Positions 5,260-6,733 of a stretch of DNA of 6,733 nt are shown here, one piece after another. The notes beneath the pieces are model-generated. The model was not told where the DNA came from, searched no databases, and saw nothing but the letters and a program-made list of their open reading frames with translations. A program made the position numbers and the translations under genes. The stretch comes from JBCCLJ01 sp039026915. GTDB lineage: Bacteria > Acidobacteriota > Thermoanaerobaculia > Multivoradales > Multivoraceae. Each line of letters starts with the position of its first letter. Within the stretch, counting starts at the first letter, position 1. The DNA lies in NCBI GenBank assembly GCA_039026915.1, contig JBCCLJ010000301.1:1-6733 (forward strand), in the 5' to 3' direction.

Positions 5260-6114
5260 GTGATCAGGGCGCAGGAGAACTCACTTCACGGTCGGGGCTC
5301 CGGCTTCCACGGCACCGCCGCAGCTATCGCGAGATGGCTAGCGGCAGTGATCGCGATCTTCTACGGCTTCGCGAAGCTGAACGGGGCACAGTTCACGGTC
5401 ATCGACTCCGAACTGACCCGGCCGATGGGGGACGTCAGCGGCTTCTGGCTCACGTGGTACTTCTTCTCTTACTCCCCTTACTACGGAACCTTCATCGCAC
5501 TGGTGCAGGTCTCAGGCGGTGTTCTGTTAACACTGCCTAGGACCTCGCTTCTTGGCGCGCTGCTGCTCTTTCCGGTCGCCGTGAACATCCTCCTTGTGGA
5601 CTTGTTCTACGGAATCGGTGGTGAGGGAACGTTGGCTGCAGTCGTGCTGTTGACCTGTCTCTTCGGCGTCGTAGCGCCTCACGCGAGAAGCCTCCTGCAG
5701 TCGATCATCTTGGATGGAGCTGGCCGGTTGAGCTGGCCGCTTCGAACTCTTGTTCTAGGACTCATACTGGCGGCAGCCTGGGGCTTTACGTTTTGGGCCG
5801 CGAACTACAACAACCGATTCCCAACCCCTATCGACGGGACATGGGACGTGATCGCAAAACCAGGTTCGCGGACGGCAAGACCGCAGAAGATCTTCTTCGA
5901 GCGCAACCGCGCACATCTGGTCGTTTTTCGGTCGGAGAGCCGACCAGATGCTCGACATCACTTTGAGGTGGAGACGGACGGTACGGTGCGGGTATGGAAG
6001 AGCTGGCTCCAGAAAGGACCGCTGATCGCTCAGGGCCGGCTCGAATCCGAAAACCGCATGATTCTAGAGCTCTTGACGACCGAAGGCGGTTCTATTGCCC
6101 TTGTCCGGAAGTAG
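5260..6114 (+). CDS. Multi-pass membrane protein, DoxX-like, with C-terminal soluble domain; function unknown
   Basis: From GTG 5260 (GAGG eight bases upstream) the product is 284 residues. Hydrophobic segments lie at about residues 20-38 (AIARWLAAVIAIFYGFAKL), 75-92, 96-115 (LLGALLLFPVAVNILLVDLF), 121-140 and 161-181. The first four resemble the DoxX-like four-helix bundle in pattern: an early FYGFAKL helix, then SPYYGTFIALVQVSGG, then a PRTSLLGA loop. After the fifth helix comes a roughly 100-residue polar domain beginning PIDGTWDVI. Its GxW motif and repeated beta-like strands recall lipocalin-like folds. It probably faces the periplasm or cytoplasmic surface; the side cannot be read. Codon use differs from all neighbours, with frequent CTT, CTA, TTG, ATA, AGA, GGA and GTT, which suggests recent acquisition. 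TTG 5119 is a possible but weaker start. No partner gene is adjacent. Confidence 0.65.
   Translation: MIRAQENSLHGRGSGFHGTAAAIARWLAAVIAIFYGFAKLNGAQFTVIDSELTRPMGDVSGFWLTWYFFSYSPYYGTFIALVQVSGGVLLTLPRTSLLGALLLFPVAVNILLVDLFYGIGGEGTLAAVVLLTCLFGVVAPHARSLLQSIILDGAGRLSWPLRTLVLGLILAAAWGFTFWAANYNNRFPTPIDGTWDVIAKPGSRTARPQKIFFERNRAHLVVFRSESRPDARHHFEVETDGTVRVWKSWLQKGPLIAQGRLESENRMILELLTTEGGSIALVRK
5914..5950. repeat. 10-bp inverted repeat inside the membrane-protein gene
   Basis: CATCTGGTCG (5914-5923) and CGACCAGATG (5941-5950) are perfect inverted copies separated by 17 bases. A competing local hairpin, GGTCGG (5930-5935) with CCGACC (5940-5945) and loop AGAG, shares the right arm, so only one can form at a time. 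It falls in the region encoding the C-terminal soluble domain. No role is known. Confidence 0.5.
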
Positions 6115-6142
6115 CCGGAACACCATCTACCCTCGTCAGCAC

Positions 6143-6161
6143 GACTTCGCTGCGCGAAGTC
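6143..6161 (+). terminator. Strong hairpin downstream of the membrane-protein gene
   Basis: GACTTCGC (6143-6150) and GCGAAGTC (6154-6161) form a perfect 8-bp stem with loop TGC, 28 bases after the TAG stop. No T tract follows, so it may be an mRNA 3'-end hairpin or part of the adjoining dispersed repeat and not an efficient intrinsic terminator. Confidence 0.4.
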
Positions 6162-6174
6162 TACTCACGCGCTT

Positions 6175-6188
6175 CTCGCAATGACGCA
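6175..6188 (-). repeat. Inverted copy of the TGCGTCATTGCGAG repeat end
   Basis: On the minus strand this reads TGCGTCATTGCGAG, identical over 14 bases to 4047-4060 and in opposite orientation to it. The hairpin at 6143-6161 may be the body of this element. The complementary end (GGCAATCTC-like) is not clear here, so the copy is probably partial or diverged. Further right, GGGCC (6213-6217) and GGCCC (6225-6229) form another small stem; nothing else is recognised from 6189 to 6241. Confidence 0.45.
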
Positions 6189-6241
6189 AAGAGATGCCTT
6201 CCCTACTTACAAGGGCCATCGGACGGCCCAACGCGCTTCGG

Positions 6242-6390
6242 GGCAAGCGACGCAGCGAAGCCGCTTGGAGCGCGCTGGCTTGGGCGAACGCCGCTGGGCT
6301 CTTTGGCTAGCTCCAGGTGCCTCGGACGTTCGCCTTGGCCGGAGCACCGACCAGGGCGGGTAAAGACGTGGTACTCACCACGCCGAGCAC
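6242..6390 (-). repeat. 3' hairpin repeat, unit R2 (expanded copy)
   Basis: This is the distal unit of the second array in the minus-strand sense. The boundary CCGAGCAC is at 6383-6390. The first hairpin has plus-strand arms CGTGGT (6367-6372) and ACCACG (6377-6382). The second hairpin is replaced by GGCGAACG (6283-6290) with CGTTCGCC (6327-6334) around a 36-base loop, which makes the unit about 40 bases longer than R1 and R3. The end GGCAAGCGACGCAGCGAAGC (from 6242) matches R1 apart from one base. The third stem carries one mismatch. Confidence 0.7.
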
Positions 6391-6394
6391 ACCC

Positions 6395-6499
6395 GGCAAG
6401 CGACGCGAGCGCAGCGAGCTTGGAGCGCGCAGGTCCGCAACGCGGACCAAAGCATCGACCAGGGCGAGCGCAGGGCTGATAGCCATCAGCCCGAGCACG
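6395..6499 (-). repeat. 3' hairpin repeat, unit R3 (abuts downstream gene stop)
   Basis: In the minus-strand sense the unit begins directly after the TGA of the last gene with CGTGCTCGG. The first hairpin has plus-strand arms GGGCTGAT (6473-6480) and ATCAGCCC (6485-6492), loop AGCC. The second hairpin has GGTCCGC (6432-6438) and GCGGACC (6442-6448), loop AAC. AGGGCGAGCGCAGG between them is shared with R1. The third stem is not conserved as a perfect helix (GCGAGC-gca-GCGAGC). R2 follows at 108 bases spacing. Confidence 0.8.
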
Positions 6500-6733
6500 T
6501 CAATAGTCGTCTTTGATCGCGCCTTCCACAGGGCTCTTGGCGTCGTTGTTGTAGACGCCGCCGGTCAGTTCGAAGCTCTCCTCCGCACGCGAGCGCAGGT
6601 TGTCGAGTGCGTCGGTGAAGTTCTCCGGCGACATCTCTTCGTCGCAGAACGAGCAGCAGCTCTCCCAGGTGTAGCCGTGGCCTTCGACCTGCTTGCGTCC
6701 GCCCGGGGTGACCTCGTCGGTGATCGGGCACCA
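6500..6733 (-). CDS. C-terminal part of an unrecognised cysteine-rich protein (partial)
   Basis: Reading the minus strand from the right edge gives 77 codons to TGA at 6502-6500; the start lies outside the window. The visible part begins WCPITDEVTPGG, then has GYTWESCCSFCDEEM and ends KDDY. The order CP(I), an aromatic/glycine stretch, then CCxxC resembles YHS/TRASH-like metal-binding domains, in which CPV...Y...CCxxC cysteines bind metal; that resemblance is from pattern only. The remainder (NFTDALDNLRSRAEESFELTGG) is polar. Codon use is GC-rich like the core genes. Repeat unit R3 starts immediately after the stop. No function is assigned. Confidence 0.6.
   Translation of the reverse strand, partial: WCPITDEVTPGGRKQVEGHGYTWESCCSFCDEEMSPENFTDALDNLRSRAEESFELTGGVYNNDAKSPVEGAIKDDY

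Noticed and set aside
5994..6479. Open frames across the second repeat array
   Set aside because: They are made of repeat units and the out-of-frame end of the membrane-protein gene, with no protein-like pattern.
3793..6499. Integron attC sites as the explanation of gene-end hairpins
   Set aside because: No RYYYAAC/GTTRRRY core boxes are present, the genes are core functions on both strands, and there is no integrase.

Overview
The window is GC-rich DNA with compact, strongly GC3-biased core genes. An ADP-heptose pathway gene pair (LPS inner core) and a type IV pilus motor ATPase point to a Gram-negative, diderm bacterium. The gene content and dense hairpin repeats would fit a deltaproteobacterial/Myxococcota-like lineage, but that placement is inference; no rRNA or other phylogenetic marker is present.

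Layout, left to right. (1) 1-296, minus strand: an AtpZ/AtpI-type F0F1-ATPase accessory membrane protein, cut by the left edge. (2) 297-384: a short divergent control region with nested inverted repeats. (3) 385-1934, plus strand: a two-gene operon with overlapping stop/start, encoding the separate kinase (HldA/RfaE1) and adenylyltransferase (HldC/RfaE2) of ADP-heptose synthesis. It is closed by a stem-loop terminator into which a good sigma70-type promoter is built. (4) 2078-3796, plus strand: pilB. (5) 3793-4301: a gene-free block of hairpin repeats, two tandem ~79-bp units reading with pilB and at least one ~105-bp unit reading with the next gene. (6) 4302-4865, minus strand: a PduO-type cob(I)alamin adenosyltransferase. 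(7) 4866-5259: gene-free, with a possible gene remnant just upstream of the adenosyltransferase. (8) 5260-6114, plus strand: an unrecognised DoxX-like multi-pass membrane protein whose codon use differs clearly from its neighbours. (9) 6115-6499: a second array of the same hairpin repeats. (10) 6500-6733, minus strand: the cysteine-rich C-terminus of an unrecognised protein, cut by the right edge.

The core genes are ordinary and mostly independent transcription units: LPS heptose supply, pilus extension, cofactor B12 activation. The most noteworthy feature is the repeat family. Five recognisable copies plus one degenerate copy begin at or within a few bases of a stop codon, or continue in tandem from a copy that does, and all read in the same direction as the gene they follow. 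Their hairpin arms differ in sequence between copies, yet each pair of arms stays complementary. That pattern suggests the folded structure matters, perhaps as an mRNA 3'-end element or as a REP-like mobile repeat.
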